NCBI GenBank assembly: GCA_022842935.1
Contig: JALHOP010000024.1
Coordinates: 1-35,724 of the forward strand
DNA: 35,724 nucleotides
Source of the DNA: Myxococcota bacterium
GTDB taxonomy: Bacteria > Myxococcota > XYA12-FULL-58-9 > JALHOP01
Reading direction: 5' to 3'
The notes below the pieces were generated by a model that was given only the letters and a program-made list of their open reading frames with translations, made no database searches and was not told the DNA's origin. Numbering within the stretch: position 1 is the first letter of the stretch; every line of letters starts with the position of its first letter. Made by a program: the position numbers and the translations under genes. This document shows positions 1-7,472 of this stretch, one piece after another.

Positions 1-1
1 C

Positions 2-142
2 CCGGCCCCCGCGCCACAACCGCCGGCGCGCCCGCCCGTGGTTGTGCGCCCGCCACCACCGCCGACCCCTCATCCGCCGCCCGCGCCGCCTCCGCCGATC
101 TGCGTACCCACGCCTCCTCCTCCGCCCTGGCGCGGCCCGTGA
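2..142 (+). CDS. C-terminal end of a proline-rich protein (partial)
   Basis: Only the last 46 codons are inside the window; the gene begins upstream. The frame is open from base 2 to a TGA at 140-142 and is extremely rich in proline, in runs of three to five separated by Ala, Val, Arg or Thr, ending in Trp-Arg-Gly-Pro. Such tails are usually flexible spacers in envelope or signalling proteins. No domain is visible, so no function is assigned. The frame choice rests on the consistent CCG/CCT/CCC proline codons and the clean stop. The low-complexity DNA could also look open by chance. Confidence 0.5.
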   Translation, partial: PAPAPQPPARPPVVVRPPPPPTPHPPPAPPPPICVPTPPPPPWRGP

Positions 143-244
143 TGCGTTGGAGAGTGAGCGCGCCTGCAACGTGCCCTGAAACGCGATCAGGTCGCCGACC
201 GGCATCACGCTCGCGCTGCGGCCCGATACCTCTCCGAACCAAAC

Positions 245-652
245 GTGAGGGCAGCGATGAGCGCGTGTCATGTAAAAGCAGGAGGGGCTCTGGCAGCTCG
301 GAGCGCCGCAGGATCTGAAGCGTCGCTGCTCGACCACCGTGGCGACACGATCCGCCGGATCGCGTCGCGCGTCACTGACCTCGTGCATGACTCGAGTGCA
401 CGTGGCGTCGAAGTGAAACGGCTGACGGCTGGATTGTTCATCTACGCGGGCAACCTCGACCGCGCCCACGACCTCCTTCTGGCCGCCGATGAGGCAAGGC
501 AGCTTGCTATGGCGTTGGTCGCGCGCGGAGTCTACGCGGCGCTCCCGCTGGTCGGCGAGGTGCGCAGTGAGAGCCTCGCGCTCGCTCGCGCCACATCCAG
601 AGGCGAGCGGTCGTTTGCCCGTGCGCTTGCGATCCTGAGGAACGCAGTTTAG
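245..652 (+). CDS. Hypothetical alanine-rich protein, 135 aa
   Basis: I do not recognise this protein. It begins at a GTG; an in-frame ATG lies four codons later at 257 and is an equally good start. The product is Ala-, Arg- and Leu-rich and probably helical. The middle (about residues 58-110) resembles one or two TPR-like helical pairs, with an AGNLDRAHDLL stretch, but is too short for a firm call. There is no signal peptide or membrane segment. Codon use favours G/C at third positions like its neighbours, which supports a real gene. The opposite-strand ORF across its end (507-740) is Arg-rich and looks like a shadow. The next gene starts 40 bases downstream on the same strand. Confidence 0.45.
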   Translation: MRAAMSACHVKAGGALAARSAAGSEASLLDHRGDTIRRIASRVTDLVHDSSARGVEVKRLTAGLFIYAGNLDRAHDLLLAADEARQLAMALVARGVYAALPLVGEVRSESLALARATSRGERSFARALAILRNAV

Positions 653-692
653 CGGGGGACTTGTCCTCGACATCGACTTGAGGTGAAGCCCG

Positions 693-1631
693 ATGCACGA
701 CAGGCTCGTTAGCGACATTCTCGCGTTCCAAGCCAAACATCCAAAAGTGCGGCTGGTGCTGCCGTACGTCGGCCCGATGGAGGCGCGGGCGTTGCGTTGG
801 CTGACGCCTGACGCTGCGGCTAAAGACAAGTTCGACGAGCTAGCAGATGTCGCTGGGGAACTCGTCGACTACTTGCCGATCGGAAAAGTCGAGCGCGAGT
901 GTGTGCTCGTCGACACCAAGGCGCCGCATCCGGTCGCGGTCTACATGGAGCAGCTCTGGCCCCTCGCGCCGTCGCTTGCCGCGTTCTTCGAGACGGTGGT
1001 GCTTCATCCGGGTGACAAGACGCCGATGCAACGTCTGACGGCTGCGGTGAAGCAGGGACGGAAGCTCGAAAAAGCCGAAAAGCCCGGTGAGGCCGCAGCG
1101 TTGGTCGAGCCGCTGCTAGCGCCATTCGCACAGGATCCCGACCCTGCGCGCGAAAACACCGAAGACCACGAGGAGCACGTCGCCGACGCTTGGAACTCAC
1201 TGGGAGTCTTCCGCGAGAGCGCTGGCGACCTCACCGGAGCCCGTGCAGCCTATTTGCACGCAGCGTGGTGGGGACTTCCACTCGGTGCCGCCAATTATTG
1301 CGACACGTGCTCGAACGCCACGGACGTGGCGGCCGCAGTGGTGTTCTTGGGGACCTTCATCGACCTCAACAAAGGTGCTCTGAGTCACGAGGAGGAAGCG
1401 GACCTCAGAGCGCGGCTCGTCGCATGGCAGCTTGGAGCTGGCGCAACCGCCGACGGCGAAAAAGGAGCCGTGGCGTGGCTCGAACGCTTTAGCGTTGCGG
1501 CGCGCAAGGACCTGTGGCCTGCACAGCGCAAGGTGCTCCTCGCTCGCTTCGCAAAGCAACGCATTCAAGCGTATGACGCAGCTCGTCTCGATGCGCTCGC
1601 GGCACCCTACTTGCGTGCCATGAAGAAGTGA
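693..1631 (+). CDS. Hypothetical TPR-like protein, 312 aa
   Basis: An unrecognised soluble protein. The ATG at 693 is preceded by a good Shine-Dalgarno (TTGAGGTGA, about eight bases upstream). The segment around residues 160-200 has the small/large residue pattern of a tetratricopeptide pair (AWNSLGVFRESAGDLTGARAAYLHAA), and residues 110-135 (KQGRKLEKAEKPGEAAALVEPLL) could be another helix pair. A protein-protein scaffold is therefore possible. There is no signal peptide or transmembrane segment. A Cys pair (YCDTCSN) near residue 205 is not part of a motif I know. It is the second of two forward genes and ends 90 bases before a convergent gene. That the gene is real is well supported; its role is not. 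Confidence 0.7.
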   Translation: MHDRLVSDILAFQAKHPKVRLVLPYVGPMEARALRWLTPDAAAKDKFDELADVAGELVDYLPIGKVERECVLVDTKAPHPVAVYMEQLWPLAPSLAAFFETVVLHPGDKTPMQRLTAAVKQGRKLEKAEKPGEAAALVEPLLAPFAQDPDPARENTEDHEEHVADAWNSLGVFRESAGDLTGARAAYLHAAWWGLPLGAANYCDTCSNATDVAAAVVFLGTFIDLNKGALSHEEEADLRARLVAWQLGAGATADGEKGAVAWLERFSVAARKDLWPAQRKVLLARFAKQRIQAYDAARLDALAAPYLRAMKK

Positions 1632-1662
1632 CCCGTTGCAAAAGACGCCTAAGCGCGACGCG

Positions 1663-1692
1663 TAACGCCACCACGAGGCCGTGGCGCCGTTA
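1663..1692. terminator. Possible bidirectional hairpin between convergent genes
   Basis: The gap between two convergent genes holds an inverted repeat: TAACGCCAC, a nine-base loop, then GTGGCG and CGTTA with a one-base bulge. The stem is GC-rich and correctly placed to end both transcripts. No run of T follows on either side, so an intrinsic terminator is only a guess. Confidence 0.25.
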
Positions 1693-1721
1693 GGGCAGTT
1701 GGACGGCACGCCGTTAGCGCC

Positions 1722-3017
1722 TCACGTCATGCGGGCGAGCTCGAGCATCGCGATGACTTTGCGCAGCGCAAGTCCAGGGATCTCGACGCGGTTGTAATGA
1801 TCCCGCGAATAGAGCGACTCCGAGAGCAGGTCGACGCGTTTCATGATCGCATCGGCCTCGTCGCGAATCGATTGCGGCTCTGCCGCACCCGTGGCCATGA
1901 CATCGTGCAAAGCGGCGCGAACTCGGAACGATGGGCCTCGCAAAGCCTCGAGCTCGCGCTGCGCCATGATGCCAAAAAGCGCGCGCTCGACGCCGCCATG
2001 CTGCGGCTCGATCGCGAAAGCTACGGCCTTGGCGACGGTGTCGGGGCCCTTCGACCTGTCACTGCGGCGACCCTCACCGCGTGACAGCCGCTCGTCGAAT
2101 TCAGCGAGTGTGCCGAGGCTCTTCACGATGTCGCGCGGGGCGGTCGGCGCCGGAATCATGTCGGGCTTGGTTGCGAACGGCACCTTGAGCGTGGGCTCGA
2201 TGGTCTCGAGGGCCCGATGAAGCTCCATATGTCCCTCATCGTTGTAGGCAGCGAACTGGAAGCCGTCGGCGTCGAACAATCGGTCCCGAACGAAGGGTGC
2301 TACCTCGACTTTCTGGGCGTCTGAAAGCGCCGCAAATGCCGCAGGAATCCCGCGCCCGTAGTCGTAATGCTGACCTGCGTTGAGGCACATCTCGATGAAC
2401 TCGAGCACCTTCTTCTCGTCGGCCGTGAGCTCGGTGGTCGTACCGGCCAGGCGCTCGAGGACTCTGCGGAGGTCGGGGTCGTTCGTGGTCACTCCGCGTT
2501 CGGTCGCCTTCTTCAGGAGAGCTTGTGCCTTGGTCGCAACGAACGCCTGGAGCTCCGGCGCTTCGACACGTCCGCCTTCGCTCGGCGCGAAGTTGCGACT
2601 CGCAGTCTCGAGGCTAAGGACCTGCGTGCGTAGCTCGCCCTGCAGCAACGGGGGCGCGTGTTCCACGGCCTTGCTGCGCAATTTCGGATGCACGAGCGCG
2701 CCTACGGTGCTCGCCGCGGCTCCCGCGCTGGCGACGAGCCACGGCACAATCGCGGCTACCTCGGTCAAAAAGCCGAGTCCAAGGGCGCCAGCAGCGCCTG
2801 CAAGCAGCGGCACGCCCCACCAGTCGGTGATGACCTTCACCTGCTTCTGCTTGCTTGCGAGTGGTGCCAAGCGCTGGTCGATGGTCTGGGCGACCTGGTC
2901 CATGCGCTGGGCCAGCTCGACGAGCTGCGGGCGATAGACAGCGACCTCGGTGCTTGGCTGGTGCACCTCCGACGCGACGACGAACGCGGTCTTAGGGACT
3001 GCAGCGACCTCCGTCAT
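1722..3017 (-). CDS. Hypothetical membrane-associated protein, 431 aa
   Basis: I do not recognise this family. I start it at the ATG at 3017 (MTEVAAVPKTAF), which has GAGG six bases upstream. The frame stays open for another 179 codons upstream, but that part is Arg/Pro-rich without protein-like composition and is probably non-coding. After a predicted coiled segment (about residues 25-60: QLVELAQRMDQVAQTIDQRL) comes a hydrophobic stretch of about 45 residues that could form two membrane helices (GVPLLAGAAGALGLGFL, then AIVPWLVASAGAAASTVGAL). The remaining 300 residues are helical, charged and presumably soluble. The layout suggests an inner-membrane hairpin with a cytoplasmic C-terminal domain. 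No catalytic motif is visible. Confidence 0.65.
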   Translation of the reverse strand: MTEVAAVPKTAFVVASEVHQPSTEVAVYRPQLVELAQRMDQVAQTIDQRLAPLASKQKQVKVITDWWGVPLLAGAAGALGLGFLTEVAAIVPWLVASAGAAASTVGALVHPKLRSKAVEHAPPLLQGELRTQVLSLETASRNFAPSEGGRVEAPELQAFVATKAQALLKKATERGVTTNDPDLRRVLERLAGTTTELTADEKKVLEFIEMCLNAGQHYDYGRGIPAAFAALSDAQKVEVAPFVRDRLFDADGFQFAAYNDEGHMELHRALETIEPTLKVPFATKPDMIPAPTAPRDIVKSLGTLAEFDERLSRGEGRRSDRSKGPDTVAKAVAFAIEPQHGGVERALFGIMAQRELEALRGPSFRVRAALHDVMATGAAEPQSIRDEADAIMKRVDLLSESLYSRDHYNRVEIPGLALRKVIAMLELARMT

Positions 3018-3316
3018 GCGATGCCTCGCAGACGACTGCATTCTGGTAGGCCTTGCAGGCTCTCGCGCAGCCCACGCGGCGCAGGTGCGATTGGATGGAG
3101 CAATGACATCGTTGTTCGGCTCCGCGCGTTGAGCACACAGGCGTCCGATGGACGCACGCGTTTCGTGGCTGAGTATCGGCGACGCGCCCAAGACGGCCCG
3201 TGTCGTCTCCCTGTCACCACGACAGGCCCGAGCCGGAGCGGCTCTCTGCCCCAACCACGACGGGCGCGCCGATTCGCGCCGCGTCGGTGGCCATGCGCAG
3301 GCCCGTTTTTTCGCTC
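3018..3316. other. Stretch of 299 bases with no convincing gene
   Basis: Six frames were inspected. Several are open, but all translate to Arg/Ala/Pro-rich low-complexity sequence typical of GC-rich shadows. It lies between the small ORF ending at 3317 and the ATG at 3017, and may be leader sequence or decayed coding DNA. I see no repeat, RNA gene or terminator in it. Confidence 0.4.
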
Positions 3317-3499
3317 TTAGCGGCCGCCGCTTGCGCCCTTGCGCTCCCGGGGCGCTCCGGCGCTCGCGTCGCGGATGATGCGGGTCTGTGTGCTCTCCGT
3401 CCCCACAAGGTCGGCGCCCGCACTGCTGCTGGTGGCGCCACGCTTCTCGCGACGGCGTTCCTCGACGGCACGGAAGTAGACTTCTTCGTTCCAACTCAC
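3317..3499 (-). CDS. Small charged ORF, about 60 aa, with strong ribosome binding site
   Basis: A perfect AGGAGG (complement of 3508-3513) precedes two consecutive GTG codons, at 3502 (spacing 5) and 3499 (spacing 8). I chose 3499. The product begins SWNEEVYFRAVEERRREKRG, a plausible amphipathic, highly charged helix, then becomes Ser/Gly/Ala-rich and stops at 3317. The strong ribosome binding site and the protein-like N-terminus are the only evidence. The function is unknown. It could be the 5' part of a longer gene broken by a frameshift, since the next 300 bases are open in other frames but unconvincing. Confidence 0.4.
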   Translation of the reverse strand: MSWNEEVYFRAVEERRREKRGATSSSAGADLVGTESTQTRIIRDASAGAPRERKGASGGR

Positions 3500-3703
3500 C
3501 ACGAGGTCCTCCTGAGAAGTCCCCCGCAACTCTGATGAGCAACTTCGAGGCCACAGGTCGCTTGCGGCCCAGTCACCCCTCCCATGCGGGGAGCTCGACG
3601 TCGGGGAGGGGGCGGCGGCGCCACAGGGTCTCCCGGACCTGGTCGTCAGAGCCCCCGAGGGACTTGGACAGGCATGGTGCAGTAGCCCCGGGAGGGACGT
3701 TGC

Positions 3704-4588
3704 CTACATATGTGGGCCGTTGGGCCCGTCGTCGCGCTTGAGCAGGCCCAGTCGTCCGCCCATGAGCCGATCGAGCCAGCGCTGTGGCAACATCGTCGGC
3801 ACCGTCCAGTTGGCGAAACGGCCTGCGACGAGTGCGACGCGGGGCTTCGGGCGTTTGGCGGTGAGCGCCGCATGGACCGCTTTAGCGACCACCGACGCTG
3901 GCAGTCCTTCCCGGCCGTGGTTGATCATGAGCTCAGCGACACCGTCGAGGATGGGGGCGTAGTCGGTATGGGCGTACTTCGAGCGGTCCGCTTTGTCCGC
4001 CTTGTCCCAGATGGGAGTCGCGATGCTGCCGGGCTCGAGCACGATGACATCGATGCCGTAGATCAACAGCTCGCGCCGAAGCGCGTCCGATAGCCCCTCG
4101 AGAGCATGCTTGGAGGCGACATAGGGGCCGAGGAAAGGAAAACCGAGGCGACCACTGACGCTGCTCATCATGACGATGCGTCCCGGCTTACCGGCGAACT
4201 TCGGTCGTGCGCCAAGAAGGGGCAAGAACGCTTGCGTGACGGCGATGGCGCCGATGACATTCACCTCGAATTGGTGGCGCACTTCGTCGAGCGCGACGTG
4301 CATCAAGGGGCCCGCGACCGCGATACCCGCATTGTTGACCAAGCCTCGCAGCGTGGCGTTGCCGAGCGTGTTGGCGACCTCGCGTGCTGCGCGGGCGAGG
4401 GCCGCGTGGTCCGTGACGTCGAAGAGGAGGGGCGTCACGTCGTTGCCGTACGCCGCCCGCATCGCGACCGCATCCGCATCTTTGCGCACGCTGCCAAACA
4501 CGTGGAAGCCCTTGCTGACGAGATGATGGAGCGTCGCCGCGCCGATCCCGGTCGATGCTCCCGTGACCACCACCGCGGGCTTCAACAA
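3704..4588 (-). CDS. Short-chain dehydrogenase/reductase (SDR), 294 aa
   Basis: A classical NAD(P)-dependent oxidoreductase of the SDR superfamily. The Rossmann glycine motif TGASTGIG is at residues 9-16, the NNAG motif at 85-88, the catalytic Ser in SSVSG near 142-145, and the Tyr-x-x-x-Lys pair at Y156/K160. The post-catalytic PGSI segment is also present. The basic residue after the second beta strand (SVRKD, about 33-37) hints at NADP preference. The substrate cannot be read; the length and C-terminal extension fit the diverse group of retinol-dehydrogenase-like or 17-beta-HSD-like SDRs. It can only start at TTG codons (4588 or the next one), because an in-frame TAG lies two codons before 4588. 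It begins seven bases after the stop of the upstream coiled-coil gene, so the two are probably co-transcribed and perhaps translationally coupled. Confidence 0.9.
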   Translation of the reverse strand: MLKPAVVVTGASTGIGAATLHHLVSKGFHVFGSVRKDADAVAMRAAYGNDVTPLLFDVTDHAALARAAREVANTLGNATLRGLVNNAGIAVAGPLMHVALDEVRHQFEVNVIGAIAVTQAFLPLLGARPKFAGKPGRIVMMSSVSGRLGFPFLGPYVASKHALEGLSDALRRELLIYGIDVIVLEPGSIATPIWDKADKADRSKYAHTDYAPILDGVAELMINHGREGLPASVVAKAVHAALTAKRPKPRVALVAGRFANWTVPTMLPQRWLDRLMGGRLGLLKRDDGPNGPHM

Positions 4589-4595
4589 ATTCTAC

Positions 4596-4943
4596 TCAGT
4601 GTATTTTGTCGACGTTTTCGTCGACCACGAGTTGGGTGGGCGAGACTCCGAGATGGCGCACAATGGCATCTTTCTCGGCGGCCAGACGCTTGGGGTTCTC
4701 GATGAGGCGCACGCGACCGCGCGCGATCTCACCTTCGTCGAGGATGTTGCGCTCCGAAAGCAAGCTTTGGAGGACGTAGACGTCTTCTTGCGAACGACGC
4801 AGCTGGGAGCGCAGCTTCTCGATGTTGGCGTTGAGCTCGCTCATTTGGGCGCGCCTGCCGAGACGATCACGAGCAAACTGGATCTCTCTGACAATCAACG
4901 CGAGCGCTAGCGATGCTCCACTGACGATCGCAAGTACGACCAT
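4596..4943 (-). CDS. Membrane-anchored coiled-coil protein, 115 aa
   Basis: Not a recognised family. The first 20 residues (MVVLAIVSGASLALALIV) form one membrane helix. A charged, heptad-like region follows, about residues 30-75 (MSELNANIEKLRSQLRRSQED), as in FtsB/FtsL-type or other bitopic coiled-coil proteins, although no specific relation is evident. The tail is polar and ends Asp-Lys-Ile-His. I chose the ATG at 4943 because GAGG lies six bases upstream. A GTG at 4949 is in frame but directly abuts that GAGG. It appears to head a two-gene unit with the SDR seven bases downstream. Confidence 0.6.
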   Translation of the reverse strand: MVVLAIVSGASLALALIVREIQFARDRLGRRAQMSELNANIEKLRSQLRRSQEDVYVLQSLLSERNILDEGEIARGRVRLIENPKRLAAEKDAIVRHLGVSPTQLVVDENVDKIH

Positions 4944-5058
4944 GATCACCCTCGATCCGAGCCTTGAGTATAGAGAGCCCGCACCGAGTCATCAACTGAC
5001 TTCGGAGGCCGCGACGTCATGGGACCGTCGCGGCCTGCCGCGTCATTTCGAGGTTCTT

Positions 5059-5610
5059 CTAGAAGCCTAGAGCTACGTCGAGCCCTGCGGTGAACATGTT
5101 GAAGTCCGGCGCAGTCTCGCTGTCAGCGGGAACCACGTAATACTGGAGGATGATTCCCAGCTTGACCAAGGTCAAATCGAGGAAGTGATAGCCGGCGGCC
5201 ACGTTAAACCCGAAGTCCCAGCTGGTGTCCGAGATACCGGGGATGTTGCCAGCGCCGTCCGTGGAAAAGCGCGTTCCGATCACGCCGACGTGGGCGCCAA
5301 CGAAGACCGGAACGACCGGGATGTAGAGCCTCGCGCCCGCAAGCAGCGGATAGAGGGTCATGTTGGCATCCCCGCCAGCGCCACCGCCATCGAAGCTAAA
5401 GCGGTGAAAGCCGAGCTGCAGCTCAGGGTCGATGATTGGGAGGGGGAGGGGGCGGATATAGAGGTCGCCGCCCCATCCATTCGAGTCGTCGCCGTCGGAG
5501 ACGAGAGCACGGCTGTAACCGAGGTCAGCGCCAACGCCGAAGGCTTTGGCCTCATGGGCGACACCGACGATGATGGCAAGCACGGCGCTGAATTGAATGA
5601 CACGCTGCAT
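5059..5610 (-). CDS. Secreted outer-membrane beta-barrel protein, 183 aa
   Basis: The protein has a Sec signal peptide (hydrophobic core VIQFSAVLAIIVGVAH, probable cleavage after HEAKA near residue 23). Alternating hydrophobic/polar strands with Gly and aromatic residues follow (GADLGYSRALV, LQLGFHRFSF, ARLYIPVVPVFVGAHVGVIG, FNVAAGYHFLDLTLVKLGIILQYYVV), and the chain ends in Leu-Gly-Phe. This fits a small eight-stranded barrel of the OmpA/OmpX or outer-membrane beta-barrel porin-like type. A GGGAG Shine-Dalgarno stands about ten bases before the ATG at 5610. It is divergent from the sigma-54 activator that begins 233 bases away, so the two may share a regulatory region. Confidence 0.7.
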   Translation of the reverse strand: MQRVIQFSAVLAIIVGVAHEAKAFGVGADLGYSRALVSDGDDSNGWGGDLYIRPLPLPIIDPELQLGFHRFSFDGGGAGGDANMTLYPLLAGARLYIPVVPVFVGAHVGVIGTRFSTDGAGNIPGISDTSWDFGFNVAAGYHFLDLTLVKLGIILQYYVVPADSETAPDFNMFTAGLDVALGF

Positions 5611-5809
5611 CGGTCTTTTGCTCCCGTTTTAGAGTCGGAAAGGCCCGCGGCCCCTTGGGGCGCGAGGTTATCGAGAATTTCATCCCTTGAAGCAGATCTC
5701 CAAGCAAGGCGCTTGTTGCGACGCCGATCGCGTGTGACTTATTCGGAGTTGCGCTGGATTGGCCCGACCCCATGACATTGGAGTCTGTCCTCACTCTTGG
5801 GTGCTGTAG

Positions 5810-5818
5810 TGGTACAAT
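5810..5818 (+). promoter_or_regulatory. Possible extended -10 promoter for the sigma-54 activator gene
   Basis: TGGTACAAT fits an extended -10 (TG-N-TATAAT with one mismatch). No convincing -35 stands 17 bases upstream, as is usual for extended -10 promoters. Transcription would begin near 5825, giving a leader of about 18 bases before the ATG at 5843. Confidence 0.35.
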
Positions 5819-5842
5819 CGGCGACATGGGCGAGGAGCGGGA

Positions 5843-7300
5843 ATGGCTGCACGGATGACCGATCACCTGGGTGACACCCAGGCGATTCGTCGCGACGCCG
5901 CTCTTGGCAGGGCGCTGACGACCATCCGCGTCGACGTCATCGGCGGCCCGGATGCTGGAACCTCGCAAACGTCGTCGGCCGACGCCCTGAGCGTCGGTAC
6001 CGCACCCGGCAACACCTTGCAGGTCACCGATCGCACCGTGTCTCGTTACCACCTCGAGCTCCGGCGCGAAGGCGACGAGATCGTCCTCACTGATCTCGGC
6101 TCGACGAATGGCACCCGCGTCGGTGAGGTGCGCCTCGAGCGTGCCCGCGTCACCAGCGGTACCACGTTGGCGCTCGGCATGACGCGACTGCGTGTGAGCG
6201 ACGGCGCCGAAACGCGCGTCGACGTGAGCGCTCGCAGTGAGCTCAAGGGCTTGAAGGGTGACACCGTCTTGATGCGTCGCCTTCTCGCGCTCGTCGAGAA
6301 AAGCGCCAAGAGCGACGTGCCGGTCTTGGTCACCGGCGAGTCGGGCACGGGCAAAGAGCTCATCGCGCGTGCGTTGCACGCCACCGGACCGCGCGCCGAT
6401 CATCCTTTTGTCGTCGTCGACTGCGGTTCGCTATCGCCGACACTTATTGGCAGCGAGCTCTTCGGCCACGAGCGCGGCGCCTTTACTGGCGCGGTTGATC
6501 GCCACGCGGGCGCCTTCGAGCAAGCGGGCGAAGGGACCGTCTTCCTCGATGAGGTTGGCGAGTTACCACCGACCTCACAGGCCGCGCTACTCGGCGTGCT
6601 CGAGCGCGGCAGCTTCCGGCGCTTGGGTGGACGCGCCGAGCTACCCATGCGGGCGCGCATCGTTTCGGCGACGAACCGCGATCTCCGCTCCGATGTGAAT
6701 CGCCACACCTTCCGCCTCGACCTCTACTATCGTCTCGCCATCGTGGTGCTCTTAGCGCCGCCTTTGCGCGACCGGCTCGACGACATTCCCCTGCTGGCTT
6801 CGCACTTTGCCCGGCGCGCGGGTCACGACGGCTCACTCGAGTCCCTCATCCCGCACGATGTGCTCGAGCGCATGAAGGCGTACTCATGGCCTGGCAACGT
6901 CCGCGAGCTGCGTAACGTCATCGACGCGGCGGTGACCCTGGGTGCAGATTGGATGCTCGACAATGTGCCGGAGCTCACGCGTCCCGCGTTGCCCCAGCCG
7001 CTCTCCGACGAGCTCACGTCGCCCTCGCTGTCGGGCGCTACGTCGACCTCCCAGATGCCACCGCCTCCCCCGTTGGAGGCTTCGGCTATCGAGGCCTACA
7101 ACGAAGCCCGTGCAACCGTGCTCGCTGAATTCGAGCGTCGATATCTGCGGCAGCTCTACCAGGCGACCGATGGCAACGTTTCGAAAGCAGCCAGGCTCGC
7201 CAATATGGATCGCAGTCACCTCGTCGACCTCCTGCGCAAGCACGGCATCCACCCGCCGCGTCGCGAGGTGTCGGCGACCGATGGTGGCAACGACGCTTGA
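5843..7300 (+). CDS. FHA-domain sigma-54 dependent transcriptional activator, 485 aa
   Basis: This protein activates RNA polymerase holding sigma-54 by ATP-driven remodelling. An N-terminal FHA domain (about residues 28-118) reads phosphothreonine partners; its binding residues are present as SRYH at 67-70 and GSTNGT at 86-91. The AAA+ domain (about 135-370) has Walker A GESGTGKE (165-172), the sigma-54-contacting GAFTGA loop (212-217) and Walker B VFLDEV (233-238). The C-terminal helix-turn-helix of the Fis type (about 435-475) ends at LVDLLRKHGI. There is no receiver domain, so input is likely through Ser/Thr kinase signalling rather than a histidine kinase. FHA-type activators of this kind are a hallmark of myxobacteria. 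The start at 5843 follows GAGCGGGA; an in-frame ATG occurs four codons later. No target promoter is evident in the window. Confidence 0.93.
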   Translation: MAARMTDHLGDTQAIRRDAALGRALTTIRVDVIGGPDAGTSQTSSADALSVGTAPGNTLQVTDRTVSRYHLELRREGDEIVLTDLGSTNGTRVGEVRLERARVTSGTTLALGMTRLRVSDGAETRVDVSARSELKGLKGDTVLMRRLLALVEKSAKSDVPVLVTGESGTGKELIARALHATGPRADHPFVVVDCGSLSPTLIGSELFGHERGAFTGAVDRHAGAFEQAGEGTVFLDEVGELPPTSQAALLGVLERGSFRRLGGRAELPMRARIVSATNRDLRSDVNRHTFRLDLYYRLAIVVLLAPPLRDRLDDIPLLASHFARRAGHDGSLESLIPHDVLERMKAYSWPGNVRELRNVIDAAVTLGADWMLDNVPELTRPALPQPLSDELTSPSLSGATSTSQMPPPPPLEASAIEAYNEARATVLAEFERRYLRQLYQATDGNVSKAARLANMDRSHLVDLLRKHGIHPPRREVSATDGGNDA

Positions 7301-7337
7301 CGCCACTTCTCCGCTTTCGTATGACGCGGACCCTTCC

Positions 7338-7421
7338 GCGGGCGTGGCGGAATTGGCAGACGCGCTGGACTCAAAATCCAGTTCTAGCGATAGAGTGTCG
7401 GTTCGACCCCGACCGCCCGCA
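7338..7421 (+). tRNA. tRNA-Leu, anticodon CAA
   Basis: A complete class II cloverleaf. The acceptor GCGGGCG (7338-7344) pairs with CGCCCGC (7414-7420), with discriminator A at 7421. The anticodon stem CTGGA/TCCAG encloses the loop CTCAAAA (anticodon CAA, reading UUG). A long variable arm follows, then the T stem GTCGG/CCGAC with loop TTCGACC. The CCA end is not encoded. It lies 37 bases after the sigma-54 activator gene and may be read from its own promoter or from upstream. TTG is used repeatedly as a start codon in this window, but start codons are read by the initiator tRNA, so this is not a link. Confidence 0.96.
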
Positions 7422-7472
7422 TCTCGATTCCCCGCGCGGAAACCATCGGTTCTGACGAGCGTATAGCTCGGC

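Noticed and set aside
3018-3554. N-terminal extension of the gene at 1722 by 179 codons
   Set aside because: The extension is Arg/Pro-rich with no protein-like pattern, and the ATG at 3017 has its own GAGG.
5552-6403. 283-codon reverse ORF opposite the sigma-54 activator
   Set aside because: It is antisense to the conserved FHA and Walker A region, has Arg/Ala/Asp/His-rich low-complexity composition, and no motif.
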